Of a DNA stretch of 64,000 nucleotides, positions 1 to 8,146 are shown in pieces. Source of the DNA: [Clostridium] aminophilum DSM 10710 (GTDB taxonomy: Bacteria > Bacillota > Clostridia > Lachnospirales > Lachnospiraceae); the NCBI RefSeq assembly GCF_000711825.1, contig NZ_JONJ01000011.1, positions 1 through 64,000 of the forward strand, written 5' to 3'. The notes below the pieces were generated by a model. The model was not told the origin of the DNA, did not search any database, and worked only from the letters and a program-made list of their open reading frames with translations. The position numbers and the translations under genes are program-made. The stretch's first letter is position 1. Every line of letters starts with the position of its first letter.

Positions 1-1
1 T

Positions 2-238
2 CACAGAATCCGTATGTGTATATGGAAACAATGGAAGAAGCCCAAGACAAAGGTGCGAAATCTGATTAAGATGGGTGTGCCCGAGGACTTGGCGCATATG
101 GCTGGCAACAGTCGGCGTGGATATTGGTTTACCACACATACAGTCGCAGTCAACATGGCGATGACAAAAGAAAGACTGATAAACAGTGGCTTCTATGATT
201 TAGCCACAGCCTATCAGTCTGTGCACGTCAACTATTGA
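2..238 (+). CDS. Group II intron-encoded reverse transcriptase/maturase, C-terminal part
   Basis: Only the last 78 codons are in the window, and the frame is open to the left edge. The residues (IWKQWKKPKTKVRNLIK, then HMAGNSRRGYW and a terminal YQSVHVNY) are characteristic of the maturase-specific domain X and tail of group II intron proteins that lack an HNH endonuclease extension. The protein would bind its own intron RNA, assist splicing, and carry out target-primed reverse transcription. The stop at 236-238 lies directly before domain V, the normal arrangement where the ORF sits in domain IV. An internal ATG at 14 is not the real start. Confidence 0.9.
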   Translation, partial: HRIRMCIWKQWKKPKTKVRNLIKMGVPEDLAHMAGNSRRGYWFTTHTVAVNMAMTKERLINSGFYDLATAYQSVHVNY

Positions 239-239
239 A

Positions 240-309
240 AGCGCCGTATACCGAACGGTACGTACGGTGCTGTGAGAGGACGGGAGCTAATCACTCCCTC
301 CTACTCAAT
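240..309 (+). ncRNA. Group II intron domains V and VI
   Basis: Positions 240-271 fold into the catalytic domain V hairpin: a 9-bp basal stem opening with the AGC triad, a 2-nt CG bulge on the 3' side, a 4-bp upper stem and a GAAC tetraloop. Positions about 272-306 form a second hairpin (GAGAGGACGGGAG against CTCCCTCCTACTC) with a bulged A near 303, as expected for the domain VI branch point. The terminal loop GAAC departs from the usual GNRA pattern. Confidence 0.82.
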
Positions 310-341
310 TTTGTTTCATTGGAAATTTCTCCGAAATTCCC

Positions 342-628
342 ATGAAAAAAAACTCCGCAGAAACAGGAAAAAGAGCGGTGACGGCCTTTTCAGCTCCGGC
401 AGAAAAAACAGTTTGAGAGTTTAGATTCCGACAATCGTTACGATCTGTGCGGTGATCATTATTTCCATTATGAGTATTGCATTTGGAATCCTGTCCAGCC
501 GGATGATCCGGAATATGACACAGGAGCAGCTGAAGACATCTGTCCAGACAAATATTCTGACACTCCAGAAGTATCTGGACGAAATGAACATCTATGCAGA
601 ATCTCTCGGAAAAGAGATCAAACTATAA
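342..628 (+). pseudogene. Degenerate N-terminus of a methyl-accepting chemotaxis-type receptor
   Basis: A short ORF (342-416; starts MKKNSAETGK) stops early. In another frame, 425-628 encodes a hydrophobic segment (IPTIVTICAVIIISIMSIAFG) followed by an amphipathic stretch ending at an in-frame stop. The second part looks like the first transmembrane helix and start of the extracytoplasmic sensor region of a chemoreceptor or similar sensor. Joining the two parts requires a frameshift around 410-425, and the rest of the receptor is absent. I read this as a decayed gene fragment next to the intron insertion; the family assignment is tentative. Confidence 0.45.
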
Positions 629-700
629 TGAAAGATTATTGAAAATGAGAATTCGGTATGACAAGCCGCCGGTTTTTGAAAAAAAATACATAAAAAAAAC

Positions 701-729
701 TTTGTGGGATGACAATCCCGCGGTATAAT
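701..729 (+). promoter_or_regulatory. Putative sigma-A promoter for ddh
   Basis: TTTGTG (701-706) and TATAAT (724-729) are separated by 17 bp, about 75 bp upstream of the ddh start. A small palindrome (GGGAT-GACA-ATCCC) lies in the spacer. Confidence 0.5.
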
Positions 730-802
730 ACTTTGCATGAAAATGTTATGAATCAGATCGCTGTCATAACCATGCAGCGGAACATCAGAGAAAGGAAAAA
801 GC

Positions 803-1789
803 ATGAGCATTCGAATTGGTATCATGGGATACGGAAACCTGGGCAGAGGAATCGAGATCGCCGCAAAGGAAGCATCCGATATGGAGATCGCTGCGGTATT
901 TACCAGAAGAGATCCGTCTACCGTTAAGATTCTCACCGAAGGCGTTCCGGTTGTGAGCGTGAATGAGGCGGCAGACTGGAAAGACAGGATCGACGTGATG
1001 GTTCTCTGCGGCGGATCCGCAACCGACCTTCCGGTGATGACTCCGCAGTATGCAGAGATGTTCAATGTCATCGACAGCTTTGATACTCACGCGAGAATCC
1101 CGGAGCATTTTGCCAATGTTGACGCGGCAGCGAAGAAGGCAGGAAAGATCGCAGTGATCTCCTGCGGATGGGATCCGGGTATGTTCTCTCTGGCCAGAGT
1201 ATACTCCAACGCCATTCTCCCGGACGGAAAGGATTACACCTTCTGGGGCAAGGGCATTTCTCAGGGACACTCCGACGCGATCCGCCGCATTGAAGGCGTT
1301 CAGGACGCGAAGCAGTACACGATTCCGGTGGAGAGCGCACTGGAGGCGGTAAGAAGCGGCTCCCAGCCGGAGCTGACCACCAGACAGAAGCATCTCAGAG
1401 AGTGCTTTGTTGTTCTGAAAGAGGGCGCAGATGCGGCAAAGGTGGAAAAAGAGATCAAGGAGATGCCGAACTACTTCGCCGATTATGATACCACCGTTCA
1501 CTTCATCTCCGAGGAAGAGCTGAAGAAGAATCACGCGGAAATGGCACACGGCGGTTTTGTATTCCGCAGCGGCAGGACCGGCGCAAACAAAGAGCACTCC
1601 CACATCATTGAGTACAGCCTGAAGCTCGATTCCAATCCGGAGTTTACCACAAGCGTCATCATCGCATACGCGAGAGCGGCGTATCGTATGCATCAGGAAG
1701 GACAGACCGGCTGCAAGACCGTTCTGGATATCGCGCCGGCATATCTTTCCGAGCTGAGCGGTGAAGAGCTGAGAGCGCATCTTCTGTAA
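803..1789 (+). CDS. ddh: meso-diaminopimelate D-dehydrogenase
   Basis: 328 residues, the usual family length. The enzyme makes meso-2,6-diaminopimelate in one NADPH-dependent reductive amination of L-2-amino-6-oxopimelate, bypassing the succinylase/acetylase branches of lysine and peptidoglycan precursor synthesis. The N-terminal Rossmann motif GYGNLGRG covers residues 9-16. The stretches VLCGGSATDLP, DSFDTHARIPEH, ISCGWDPGMFSL and GKGISQGHSDAIRRI are typical of Ddh. The ATG at 803 follows a GAAAGG ribosome site. The gene stands alone between its own promoter and a strong terminator. Confidence 0.95.
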   Translation: MSIRIGIMGYGNLGRGIEIAAKEASDMEIAAVFTRRDPSTVKILTEGVPVVSVNEAADWKDRIDVMVLCGGSATDLPVMTPQYAEMFNVIDSFDTHARIPEHFANVDAAAKKAGKIAVISCGWDPGMFSLARVYSNAILPDGKDYTFWGKGISQGHSDAIRRIEGVQDAKQYTIPVESALEAVRSGSQPELTTRQKHLRECFVVLKEGADAAKVEKEIKEMPNYFADYDTTVHFISEEELKKNHAEMAHGGFVFRSGRTGANKEHSHIIEYSLKLDSNPEFTTSVIIAYARAAYRMHQEGQTGCKTVLDIAPAYLSELSGEELRAHLL

Positions 1790-1811
1790 TTGCGTGTAAT
1801 TGTGTATTTCC

Positions 1812-1839
1812 GGGGAACGATTGACACTCGTTCCCCTTT
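1812..1839 (+). terminator. Intrinsic terminator after ddh
   Basis: Perfect 9-bp stem (GGGGAACGA / TCGTTCCCC) with a 7-nt loop, followed by TTT. Confidence 0.75.
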
Positions 1840-1900
1840 GATGTATCATTATTCAGATAAAATATATTTCCGCTGGGTTACAGCAGAGAGGGGATAGACT

Positions 1901-2044
1901 ATGAAGCACATCATGACATTAGACACACGTGACATGAACAAGAGCATGGAGAACGGCGGCTGCGGCGAGTGCCAGACATCCTGCCAGTCTGCTTGCAAGA
2001 CAAGCTGCGGTATCGCAAATCAGCAGTGCGAGAAGAAGAACTAA
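1901..2044 (+). CDS. scfA: SCIFF ranthipeptide precursor (six cysteines in forty-five)
   Basis: This 47-residue peptide is the precursor of a ribosomally made, post-translationally modified peptide conserved across Clostridia. It starts MKHIMTLDTRDM, a conserved leader, and carries exactly six cysteines at 21, 24, 28, 32, 36 and 43. That pattern defines the SCIFF family, whose partner radical SAM enzyme installs Cys-to-Thr/other thioether links (known for the family). The ATG follows AGAGAGGGG. The maturase gene begins 230 bp downstream, with two strong hairpins between that probably set the peptide:enzyme ratio. The mature product's role is unknown across the family. Confidence 0.95.
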   Translation: MKHIMTLDTRDMNKSMENGGCGECQTSCQSACKTSCGIANQQCEKKN

Positions 2045-2176
2045 GATATAATTTCGGTCGATAAGACACAGATTATATTATCTCCGGCGGAAGGCGGCGC
2101 CCGACGGGGAATGCTTCGCATGAAGATGCGGCGCCGATGAGAACATGGAGCACGAAGTGCGAAATATTCGCTTGCG

Positions 2177-2249
2177 CAATCGAGCAGGTTTTATCCTGCT
2201 CGATTGTTTCGAAACATTCCGCCGGCCGGGGCGTGGTATCACGCCCCGG
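2177..2249 (+). promoter_or_regulatory. Tandem hairpins between scfA and scfB
   Basis: Hairpin 1 (2177-2206) is a perfect 12-bp stem CAATCGAGCAGG / CCTGCTCGATTG with a 6-nt loop, followed by TTTC. Hairpin 2 (2226-2249) is a perfect 10-bp stem CCGGGGCGTG / CACGCCCCGG with loop GTAT, 25 bp before the scfB start. Neither has a long T-run, so partial termination, 3'-end stabilisation of scfA mRNA, or occlusion of the scfB ribosome site are all possible. Confidence 0.6.
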
Positions 2250-2274
2250 TCGTTCTGCGTTAAGGAGAAAAAGT

Positions 2275-3660
2275 ATGATTCACCAGTATAAAATGAACGG
2301 TTACAACATCGTTCTTGATGTATATAGCGCAAGTATTCACGTGACGGATGATATGGCCTACGATGCCATTCATCTTCTGGACGAGGGAAAGTCTGAGGAT
2401 GAGGTGAGAAGCGAAATCCGCCGTATGTATCCGGATGCCTCCGAGGAGGATATCCGCGACACCTTTGAGGACATCGAGGAGCTGGTAAAGAACGACAAGC
2501 TCTTCACCAAAGATGTCTTCCGCCCGGCAGCGAATTACCTGAAAGACAGGGGGACCGTCGTCAAGGCGCTCTGCCTTCTGGTTGCGCACACCTGCAATCT
2601 GAACTGTTCCTACTGCTTTGCATCGCAGGGTAAGTTCCACGGTCAGCAGGGACTCATGAGTTTTGAAACCGGAAAAGCAGCCATTGATTTTCTCGTAAAG
2701 AATTCCGGCATGCGCAGAAACCTGGAGGTCGATTTCTTCGGCGGAGAGCCGCTCGTGAACTTTGATGTCTGTAAGAAGATTGTCGAGTACGCGCGCTCGA
2801 TCGAGAAGGAGCACAACAAGAATTTCCGTTTCACACTGACCACCAACGGCGTCAACGTAACGGACGAGGTCATCGAGTGGGCCAACAAAGAGTGCTATAA
2901 TGTCGTGCTTTCTCTGGACGGAAGAAAAGAGGTCAATGACCGCTTCCGCGTGGATGCGATGGGCAACGGATCCTATGACAGGATTGTGCCGAACTTCCAG
3001 AAGTTTGCGAAGGCCAGAGGCGATCAGAATTATTACATGAGAGGAACATTCTCTCATTTCAACACGGATTTCACAAAGGACATTTTCCATATGGCGGACG
3101 ATCTCGGCTTTACCGAACTCTCCATGGAGCCGGTTGTGACCGATCCGTCCAGCCCAAGCGCCCTGACCGAGGAAGATCTGCCGGTTCTCTACGAGCAGTA
3201 TGAGATCCTTGCAAAGGATATGCTTCGCAGAGAGAAAGACGGAAAGCCGATCACGTTCTATCACTATATGATCGATCTGGAGCACGGACCGTGTGTATAT
3301 AAGCGTGTTTCCGGATGCGGATCCGGCACCGAGTATCTGGCGGTGACTGCATGGGGCGATCTCTATCCGTGTCATCAGTTTGTCAACGATCCGGAGTACA
3401 AGATGGGCAATGTCTATGACGGCGTCACCGAGACCAGGCTGGTAAATGAGTTTAAGTCCTGTAACGTCTACTCCCGACCGGAGTGCATGAACTGCTGGGC
3501 GAGAATGTACTGTGCCGGCGGCTGCAGCGCGAATGCGCTTCACTCTACCGGGGACATTCACGGAGTATACGAGTACGGCTGCAAACTGTTCCGCAAGCGT
3601 ATGGAATGTGCGTTGATGATGAAAGTTGCCGAGGCGGAGATGAGAGCAGAAAAAGAATAA
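2275..3660 (+). CDS. scfB: SCIFF radical SAM thioether maturase
   Basis: 461 residues from the ATG at 2275, which has TAAGGAG 9-14 bp upstream. An upstream in-frame ATG at 2137 would read through both hairpins and was rejected. Residues about 1-80 form a small peptide-recognition (RRE/PqqD-like) domain. The radical SAM cluster motif is C107-x3-C111-x2-C114 (CNLNCSYC). The C-terminal third is a SPASM domain with auxiliary Fe-S cysteines, including GCGSGTEY, LYPCHQF, ECMNCWARMYCAGGC and EYGCKLF. It acts on the SCIFF peptide encoded just upstream, forming thioether bonds from its cysteines. Confidence 0.95.
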   Translation: MIHQYKMNGYNIVLDVYSASIHVTDDMAYDAIHLLDEGKSEDEVRSEIRRMYPDASEEDIRDTFEDIEELVKNDKLFTKDVFRPAANYLKDRGTVVKALCLLVAHTCNLNCSYCFASQGKFHGQQGLMSFETGKAAIDFLVKNSGMRRNLEVDFFGGEPLVNFDVCKKIVEYARSIEKEHNKNFRFTLTTNGVNVTDEVIEWANKECYNVVLSLDGRKEVNDRFRVDAMGNGSYDRIVPNFQKFAKARGDQNYYMRGTFSHFNTDFTKDIFHMADDLGFTELSMEPVVTDPSSPSALTEEDLPVLYEQYEILAKDMLRREKDGKPITFYHYMIDLEHGPCVYKRVSGCGSGTEYLAVTAWGDLYPCHQFVNDPEYKMGNVYDGVTETRLVNEFKSCNVYSRPECMNCWARMYCAGGCSANALHSTGDIHGVYEYGCKLFRKRMECALMMKVAEAEMRAEKE

Positions 3661-3691
3661 AGAAGAACATTTTCCAGTTCAGGATTTTTGG

Positions 3692-3724
3692 GGCTGCCGT
3701 GCGAATGTGCGGCGGCCTCTTTCT
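3692..3724 (+). terminator. Probable terminator after scfB
   Basis: GC-rich imperfect hairpin GGCTGCCGTGCG / TGTGCGGCGGCC, followed by TCTTTCTCT. Confidence 0.6.
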
Positions 3725-3901
3725 CTGCGGCGAAACAGGGGCCGCAGGCAGCGTTCGGGCAACCGGTTCTTTCCGGAATGCCGGGAGATGCGGACGATGG
3801 GCATCTCACAGAGGTATGGGAAACCGCGGACGATGGGCAGCCCGCAGAAGTCCGGAACCGTGTTATACTGAAGACAGAAAAACGGAAAGTGGGCGTGAAA
3901 A

Positions 3902-5413
3902 ATGATCAATCCGGTAGAATATTCGACTCTGTTCAAACAATTAACTCAATATACAGCGCAGGGACTCTTCCCGTTCCATATGCCGGGACATAAACGGCAG
4001 ACGGATTCTTCCATCCTTCCGTACGGGATCGATGTGACGGAAGTGCCGGGGACGGATGATCTTCATGATGCGGACGGAATTCTGAAGGAAGCGATGGACC
4101 GGACGGCGGAGCTTTGCGGTGCGGACCGGACCTGGTATCTGGTCGGTGGCAGTACGGCCGGAAATCTTGCGGGGCTTTCGGCAATCGCACCGAAGGGAAG
4201 CGAAGTGATTCTTGCAAGGAACTGTCACCGCTCGGTTTTTCACGCGGCGCAGCTCCGGGAACTGACGGTGCACTGGGCGGTGCCGGCGATGGAGAAGAAT
4301 TACGGAATGCAGGGATCGGTGGAGCCGGAAACCATCCGACGTCTTCTGAAAGCGCATCCGGATACCAGGGCCGTTGTTCTGACCAGCCCGACTTATGAGG
4401 GGATTGTGTCGGATATTCGGCAGATTGCGGCGATCTGTCACGAAAAAGGAATTCCGCTGATGGTGGACGAGGCTCACGGAGCGCATCTTGGCTTTGGACA
4501 CGGCTTTCCGGAGAGCAGCGTTCACTGCGGCGCGGATGTCACTGTGCAGAGTTTTCACAAGACGCTTCCGAGCCTGACGCAGACGGCAGTGCTTCATCTT
4601 AAGGGGAATCTTGTATCCCCGCAGGCGATCGGACGCTGGCTTGACGTGTATGAGACGTCCAGTCCCTCGTATCCGCTGATGGTATCCATCGACGCGGCCT
4701 CCGGGCTGATGCGGGAAAAGGGCGATCAGCTTCTGAAAAAATGGCGCAAACACCTGGAGGAGTTCCGCGAAAGCACGGCGGTCCTTCGGGTTCTGAGGGT
4801 TCCCGGAGCAGAGGAACTATCCGGGGCAGCCTGCTTCGGCCTGGATCCGGGGAAAATTGTGATTGACGGAAGAAACGCCGGGCTGACGGGCCGGGAACTG
4901 GCAGACCGGCTTCGGGAAAAGTATGGGATCGAGACCGAAATGTCCATGGGATCATACGTTCTTGCGATGACCGGGATGACGGATCCCGAAGAATCCTACC
5001 GGAAACTGGCGGCGGCGCTCCGGGAGACCGACCGGTGGGCGGAGGAGACGTTCGCTTTACCGCGGCAGCCGGAGGGAAGCGAGATCAAAAGCGAGGCGGG
5101 AAAGGACTGCGATGAGACCGGAATGCCGGACCCGCCGGCATTTCCGGAACCGGGAAAGGCAGTCCTGACCATCGGGGAGGCCGTAGACATCCCGGAATCC
5201 CGCTGCGCCGGAATCGAGTTTGTCCGCTCGGCAGGCGCGGTGGCGCAGGAATATGTGTATGCTTATCCGCCGGGGATTCCGTTTGTGATTCCGGGAGAGA
5301 CAATCACGGAGGACGCGGTCCGGTATGCCCGGTGGCTGAAAAATGCCGGATTCCGGATTCATTTTACCGAATCGGGGGATGATTCGGAGAAAATCCGTGT
5401 CGTTCAATCATAA
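3902..5413 (+). CDS. PLP-dependent Orn/Lys/Arg decarboxylase family protein
   Basis: 503 residues, the short form of fold-type I basic amino acid decarboxylases (Bacillus SpeA/YaaO type) that lacks the N-terminal receiver-like domain of the E. coli enzymes. Visible motifs are the N-terminal FPFHMPGHKR, a phosphate-binding GGSTAGN, VDEAHGAHLGF (PLP aspartate) and SFHKTLPSLTQ, which carries the Schiff-base lysine. The C-terminal domain includes YAYPPGIPFVIPGE. It would yield a polyamine precursor (agmatine, cadaverine or putrescine); the substrate cannot be read from sequence. ATG 3902 follows a weak site, GTGGGCG. Residues about 385-420 form a poorly conserved acidic/proline insert. Confidence 0.88.
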   Translation: MINPVEYSTLFKQLTQYTAQGLFPFHMPGHKRQTDSSILPYGIDVTEVPGTDDLHDADGILKEAMDRTAELCGADRTWYLVGGSTAGNLAGLSAIAPKGSEVILARNCHRSVFHAAQLRELTVHWAVPAMEKNYGMQGSVEPETIRRLLKAHPDTRAVVLTSPTYEGIVSDIRQIAAICHEKGIPLMVDEAHGAHLGFGHGFPESSVHCGADVTVQSFHKTLPSLTQTAVLHLKGNLVSPQAIGRWLDVYETSSPSYPLMVSIDAASGLMREKGDQLLKKWRKHLEEFRESTAVLRVLRVPGAEELSGAACFGLDPGKIVIDGRNAGLTGRELADRLREKYGIETEMSMGSYVLAMTGMTDPEESYRKLAAALRETDRWAEETFALPRQPEGSEIKSEAGKDCDETGMPDPPAFPEPGKAVLTIGEAVDIPESRCAGIEFVRSAGAVAQEYVYAYPPGIPFVIPGETITEDAVRYARWLKNAGFRIHFTESGDDSEKIRVVQS

Positions 5414-5571
5414 AAAGAGTTAAAATAGAAGTGGATCCTCCGGTATTTTTTTGATACTTGTTTATGTTTCGAAAAACAGGGACGAAAAAAGAAGTGAACG
5501 ATCGTGCAGTTATGCACTGATTCCGAAATATCAATATAAGAGACCATTCGTTCAATATAATGGAGAAGACT

Positions 5572-6924
5572 ATGAGAGTGACACCGATCGACTCGGAAAA
5601 GAAGAAAAAACGTTTCGAGATGAAAACTGCCCTGATAATCCTTCCCCTGATTATTATTCTTTTTATTCTTTTGATTACCGATTTGCTTCTGATCCGGTCC
5701 CGGCGGAAGATCGTAAACGAGCAGATCCGCATTTACGCAAATTATCAGATTGCGGACCAGCTGAACAAGCATCTGTTCTTCGGCACGATCTGGGGGACGA
5801 TCATTGATCAGGACGGAGGGGAAGTAAAACATTTCTCCAAAACCACGGAGCATCTCCTGAAGAACTATGATATCAAGGGGATTGAGAGTATCTCGCTTGC
5901 TCAGGCCAATCATGTGGTTTATACCCATTCGCTGAACTCTGCCTATCCGGTGAAACGTGACATCTTTACCGATGCGGATCTGCAGGGTTACGTCATTCGC
6001 TCGAAATTCACCGGACTCCAGAGCGTTTCGCATATGTCCCGGATCGAGGGGACGGATCAATACCGTATGTATGTGCTGACGCCGGTTTATGTGAACGGCG
6101 ATTTCGGAAAGAGAGAGTTCTGGGGCGTGACCCTGATTGCGATGCGGATTCCGGAGATTCTGGAGGGCATTGCACTGGACAAGATGAGCACGGATATTGA
6201 CTTTAAGCTCAGCGGCGCGGTGGAAGGCTCGGAGGAGCACCAGGCGTTTATTGAGACCAAGCAGGAGGAATTCCGGTCGCCTGAGGTGTATTATTTCCAG
6301 GTTCCGAACGGTACCTGGAAACTCGAAGGCGAGTGGAAGGGCGGCTGGATCACGAGAACCGAGATGATTCAGCAGGCGTTGGCGTTTCTGTTTGTCGGTG
6401 CCGGTGTCGTGATTCTCCTGTCCATCAATTCGAGAAGAGCGATGCTTGCGAAGATCAGCATGCAGGATGAACTGACCGGAATCAACAACCGGTATTCGCT
6501 CCGGATTCATTTCCCGGAATATGTCGGAACAAAGAAGGATATTTTTGTGCTGTTTGTCGATGTCGACCGTTTCAAAGAGGTCAATGACACCTTTGGACAC
6601 GAGGCGGGAGACCAGGCGCTGCAGGCGGTCGCGGAAAAACTCAGCGAGTTTTTCGGGGCGAAAAACTGCTACCGCTACGGCGGAGACGAGTTCCTTGTGG
6701 TGCAGAAGTCGGACAACGGAGAAAAACTGAAGGAAAAGCTCGCTTCATTCCGGACGGAACTGGATCTGACCGACCGGAACGGGCGCGGGATTCACATCAC
6801 CTTGAGCGCCGGATGCTGCGTCGGAAAAGCGGAGAACGGAGATGCTCTGAGACGGCTGATGAAGGAGGCGGACGAGAAGCTGTATGAGGCGAAGCATAAT
6901 GGAAAGAACCAGATTGATATGTAA
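5572..6924 (+). CDS. Membrane-bound diguanylate cyclase (GGDEF)
   Basis: 450 residues from ATG 5572, preferred over ATG 5560 because GGAGAAG sits 4-10 bp upstream of it. Layout: basic cytoplasmic start, transmembrane helix about 18-42, an extracytoplasmic sensor region of roughly 220 residues with no recognised family, a second helix around 270-290, then a GGDEF domain with an intact GGDEF at 370-374. It should make cyclic di-GMP from two GTP. The residues before the active site (FGAKNCYRY) lack the RxxD inhibitory site, so product inhibition at the I-site is not expected. Its last 26 bp overlap the following sugar-binding lipoprotein, which could present a ligand to the sensor region. Confidence 0.9.
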   Translation: MRVTPIDSEKKKKRFEMKTALIILPLIIILFILLITDLLLIRSRRKIVNEQIRIYANYQIADQLNKHLFFGTIWGTIIDQDGGEVKHFSKTTEHLLKNYDIKGIESISLAQANHVVYTHSLNSAYPVKRDIFTDADLQGYVIRSKFTGLQSVSHMSRIEGTDQYRMYVLTPVYVNGDFGKREFWGVTLIAMRIPEILEGIALDKMSTDIDFKLSGAVEGSEEHQAFIETKQEEFRSPEVYYFQVPNGTWKLEGEWKGGWITRTEMIQQALAFLFVGAGVVILLSINSRRAMLAKISMQDELTGINNRYSLRIHFPEYVGTKKDIFVLFVDVDRFKEVNDTFGHEAGDQALQAVAEKLSEFFGAKNCYRYGGDEFLVVQKSDNGEKLKEKLASFRTELDLTDRNGRGIHITLSAGCCVGKAENGDALRRLMKEADEKLYEAKHNGKNQIDM

Positions 6925-8023
6925 GGCGGCTATCCTCTTCAGCGCGGCAGCGCTTCTGACCGGTGCCGGGTGTTCGGCACCGTCCGGGGCGGAACAGAAT
7001 GCCGGGACCGGTGCTCCGGCGGCGGTGACTGCGGGGGACGGAACCGGAGCGGAATCCGGCGCGTCCGCGGAAATGCAGACGCCGGGCGGGGAAAAAACAC
7101 GTCCGCTCTCGATCGATGTGGTGCTGAAGACCAATTCCTCGGAATACTGGGGGTATGTTCAGGTCGGCTGTCTGGCGTACGCAAAGGAGCATCCGGAGAT
7201 TTCGATTTCGGTAAAGGGTGCTTCCGCCGAGACCGCAATGGAAGAGCAGGAGAACATCGTGCGGACGGACCTCATGGAAGACCGGTTTGACGCGTATGTC
7301 ATCGCACCGCTGAATCCTGCGGAGATCGCGGAACTTCTGAAAAAGACGGATCGGCCGGTGATTGCACTGGATACACCGATTGATTCTGACCGTGTGCTGG
7401 CTTACTGCGGCACGGATAATCATAAGGCTTCCGGGGCCGGTGCCCTGGAGGCGGTGAACATGGCGAAAGAGCGCGGATGGAAGGAAATCCGTGCCGTCAA
7501 TATTGCCGGTGTGGAAGGCGACCGGGTCAGTGAACTCCGGGCGCAGGGATACCGGGAAAGCATTGAGGCGGAAGGCGGTACCTTCCTGTCGGAGGAGACG
7601 GTTTACGCGGAATCTTCTCCCCAAAAAGCCGCGGCGGCCATGCGGGATATCATCAGGAGACATCCGGAAGGGATTGCGATCATCGCCTGCAATAACGATG
7701 ACATGGCGACAGCCGCGCTGGCGGAATGTCTGAAAGCTCCGGCATACCGGAATACGGTGGTCCTCGGATTTGACGGGATCGGTTCGGCCTGCGAGCGCCT
7801 GCTCGAAAACAGCAATTATGAAAACTATGTCACGGTTGCGCAGAATCCGTACGAGATGGGTTATATGGCGGTGGAGGCGGCCGTCAATGCACTCAACGGA
7901 AGAGCGATCCGCCAGAGTTCGAACATCGTGGACGGAAGAACGTTTATTGATGTCGGATTTAATGTGATTACGCGCAAAAACGCGTACGGACGCATGGAAA
8001 TGCTCCAGAAATTCTGGGAATGA
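6899..8023 (+). CDS. Periplasmic sugar-binding-type lipoprotein (ribose/galactose-binding fold)
   Basis: 374 residues from ATG 6899, which has GAGGCGAAG upstream. The alternative ATG at 6884 lacks a ribosome site. The signal sequence ends at an atypical lipobox LTGAGC (Cys25), then comes a Gly/Ala/Thr linker to about residue 65. The remainder is a type I periplasmic binding fold (Peripla_BP_4) with two lobes: DAYVIAPLNP, PVIALDTPID, AIIACNNDDMA, VVLGFDG and VTVAQNPYEMGY are typical. No ABC permease or ATPase gene is adjacent. Because the gene overlaps a GGDEF sensor protein, it more likely works as a ligand-sensing partner than as a transporter subunit (inference). Confidence 0.88.
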   Translation: MERTRLICKAAILFSAAALLTGAGCSAPSGAEQNAGTGAPAAVTAGDGTGAESGASAEMQTPGGEKTRPLSIDVVLKTNSSEYWGYVQVGCLAYAKEHPEISISVKGASAETAMEEQENIVRTDLMEDRFDAYVIAPLNPAEIAELLKKTDRPVIALDTPIDSDRVLAYCGTDNHKASGAGALEAVNMAKERGWKEIRAVNIAGVEGDRVSELRAQGYRESIEAEGGTFLSEETVYAESSPQKAAAAMRDIIRRHPEGIAIIACNNDDMATAALAECLKAPAYRNTVVLGFDGIGSACERLLENSNYENYVTVAQNPYEMGYMAVEAAVNALNGRAIRQSSNIVDGRTFIDVGFNVITRKNAYGRMEMLQKFWE

Positions 8024-8146
8024 GACTTCGGGAGCGGAATGCCGGACGCAATGGAAAAGCAACGGGAAACGTCTGGCATTTCCATGATATAAAACGCTTT
8101 GCGGACTTTGTTACAGACCGGACAGGACAGAAAACAGGATAGAAAA

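Larger units (their letters stand above)
1..309 (+). mobile_element. Group II intron, 3' portion (5' part outside window)
   Basis: The left edge holds the end of a bacterial group II intron: the C-terminus of the intron-encoded reverse transcriptase/maturase, followed at once by an RNA fold that matches domains V and VI. The intron ends near 308-310, judged from the domain VI branch-point A (about 303) lying 6-7 nt upstream of the likely 3' splice site. The exon downstream begins about 30 bp before a broken chemotaxis-receptor start, so the element appears inserted in or next to an already degenerate locus. The 5' part, including the RT catalytic domain, is outside the window, so activity cannot be judged. 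Confidence 0.85.

Noticed and set aside
2137-2274. N-terminal extension of ScfB from ATG 2137
   Set aside because: It would be translated through two perfect hairpins and has no family similarity. The ATG at 2275 has a good ribosome site and the expected N-terminus.
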